Below the pieces are notes generated by a model, which was not told where the DNA came from, made no database searches, and saw only the letters and a program-made list of their open reading frames with translations. A stretch of 64,000 bases of DNA from Myxococcales bacterium. Its GTDB lineage: Bacteria > Myxococcota_A > UBA9042. Both the position numbers and the translations under genes were made by a program. How positions within the stretch are numbered: position 1 is the stretch's first letter; each line of letters opens with the position of its first letter. The stretch lies in NCBI GenBank assembly GCA_947491025.1, contig CANLIC010000005.1, forward strand, positions 1 to 64,000, in the 5' to 3' direction. Below are positions 63,082 through 64,000 of the stretch, piece after piece.

Positions 63082-64000
63082 GTGTCAGCGTGGATCGGAA
63101 GCGGCGCGGGGCCTCGCTGGCTGGCGGCGGCGCTCGCGCTCCTGCTCGGCTGCGGCGCCAATGACGCACAAGACGCTGGCCCCGACCTCCGCGCGGGCGC
63201 TGACACTGCCGACGTCACGCTCGACATCGCCACTGCCGACACCACCGCCGACGCCGCTCCCGACAACGGCGCCGGCGAGGCCGACCTGCTCGCCGACGCA
63301 GAATCCGACGTCGGGCCCGATGTCGATGCCGAGGACGCCGCGTCCGACGCCGCAGACCTGGATGGCGACGCGCCAGAAGAAGCCGCCGACACGCCCGACG
63401 CGCCCGACGAGGCAGGCGCTGGCGACAGCCTCTTCGACGCCGACGGCAGCGAGGGTGGCGCGCTGGACACCGCGGTGGACGTCGGTGAGGTTCAGGGCGA
63501 CACCGCTCTGGACAGCAGCGACGGCAGCGACGTCGACGCCGAGGTCGCCACAACCGAAGACGCCGTCGATGGCGACGCGGACGCTGCGCCGCTGCCCTTG
63601 AACCCGACCCTCACCGAGCTGGAGGGACCCTACCTGCCGGTCGACCCGGACACGTTGCCCGCAGCGCCTTTCGCCGACATCACCAAGGACCTCGGCCTCG
63701 ACCCCATCGCGACCATGGGCGCCTGTGTCGCTGCGGGCGACCTCGACAACGACGGCGACGACGACTTCCTGCTCGTCGATCTCGCCGCCAGCAAAGCCGC
63801 GATCCGCTCGGTGCTGCTCGACAAGGGCAAGGCCGTGCACGTGCTCACGATTTTCGACACCACGCTGCTCGTCCCCTCGACCGGTTGCGCCGTCGCCGAC
63901 ATGAACGCCGACGGCAAGCTCGACTTGCTCGTCGGTGGTCACTCGGGCGCCGGGCTCTACCTCGGCGACGGCAAGGGCAAGTTCAAGGACGCGTCGGATG
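63082..64000 (+). CDS. FG-GAP/VCBS-repeat lipoprotein (3' end outside window)
   Basis: The frame is open to the right edge, 306 residues visible. GTG at 63082 (or the adjacent GTG at 63079) follows GGAGG at 63069-63073. The signal ends in LALLLGCG, a lipobox. Residues 28-170 are Asp/Ala/Glu low complexity. From about residue 190 come FG-GAP/VCBS-type calcium repeats: GDLDNDGDDDFLLVD and ADMNADGKLDLLVGG. These form integrin-like propellers. The Asp/Ala spacer resembles those of the lipoproteins at 14819 and 57677. Probably a surface protein. Confidence 0.82.
   Translation, partial: MSAWIGSGAGPRWLAAALALLLGCGANDAQDAGPDLRAGADTADVTLDIATADTTADAAPDNGAGEADLLADAESDVGPDVDAEDAASDAADLDGDAPEEAADTPDAPDEAGAGDSLFDADGSEGGALDTAVDVGEVQGDTALDSSDGSDVDAEVATTEDAVDGDADAAPLPLNPTLTELEGPYLPVDPDTLPAAPFADITKDLGLDPIATMGACVAAGDLDNDGDDDFLLVDLAASKAAIRSVLLDKGKAVHVLTIFDTTLLVPSTGCAVADMNADGKLDLLVGGHSGAGLYLGDGKGKFKDASD

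Overview
The window is high-GC DNA from a deltaproteobacterium-like predator or surface-rich bacterium, most likely an uncultured or poorly described member of the Myxococcota. Four things support this: very large secreted lipoproteins built from Cys-rich repeats; an AgmX/PglI-type energiser protein; an FHA-domain sigma-54 activator; and a peptidase with thrombospondin type 3 repeats ending in a MYXO-CTERM-like tail. No rRNA, tRNA, CRISPR array, insertion sequence or phage gene was seen. Coding density is very high, and four-base overlaps are common.

Layout. 1-2957: 3' part of a giant Cys-repeat protein with a Kazal-like end. 3272-5845 (minus): a HEAT-like secreted protein and a peptidoglycan-binding protein with a caspase-like His/Cys dyad. 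Divergent from these is an FHA/sigma-54 activator (6174-7583), followed by a PMT-type glycosyltransferase (7587-10040). 10237-18367: two giant lipoproteins, one with Cys repeats plus three jelly-roll domains and one with MopE-type motifs plus a WD40-like propeller. 18456-20197: a conserved unknown and a short acyltransferase. 20232-26170 (minus): a tightly overlapping operon that runs small secreted protein, AgmX/PglI protein, TPR lipoprotein, two bacterial microcompartment pentamer (BMC-P) proteins, class II aldolase, 5'-nucleotidase lipoprotein. There is no BMC hexamer gene in the window. 26308-28617: selA and a DUF3105 lipoprotein.

28802-34199 (minus): a branched-chain-amino-acid-type ABC importer with two odd parts. 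The binding protein and LivH permease are one polypeptide, and the LivG ATPase carries two membrane-spanning insertions. 34979-41538: a TetR-controlled trans-envelope cluster with two FtsX/MacB-type permeases, a LolA-like carrier, an outer-membrane barrel and a LolD-like ATPase; a palindromic operator lies inside its promoter. 41732-44425: a beta-helix protein and diheme cytochrome pair. 44605-52796: an 1817-residue Cys-repeat/propeller lipoprotein, a thioesterase and the VanY-like peptidase. 52797-57449: an unknown protein, a 1-Cys peroxiredoxin, a KOW-like protein and ilvE. 57677-62328 (minus): a TPR protein and a propeller/SUMF1-fold lipoprotein. 62638-64000: a YkgJ cysteine-cluster protein and the start of an FG-GAP lipoprotein.

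The strongest candidates for undescribed biology are the hexamer-less BMC-P/aldolase operon attached to an envelope module, the self-tethered Liv importer with a membrane-embedded ATPase, and the cell-wall-binding caspase-like protein. All functional calls come from reading motifs by eye; no database search was run.
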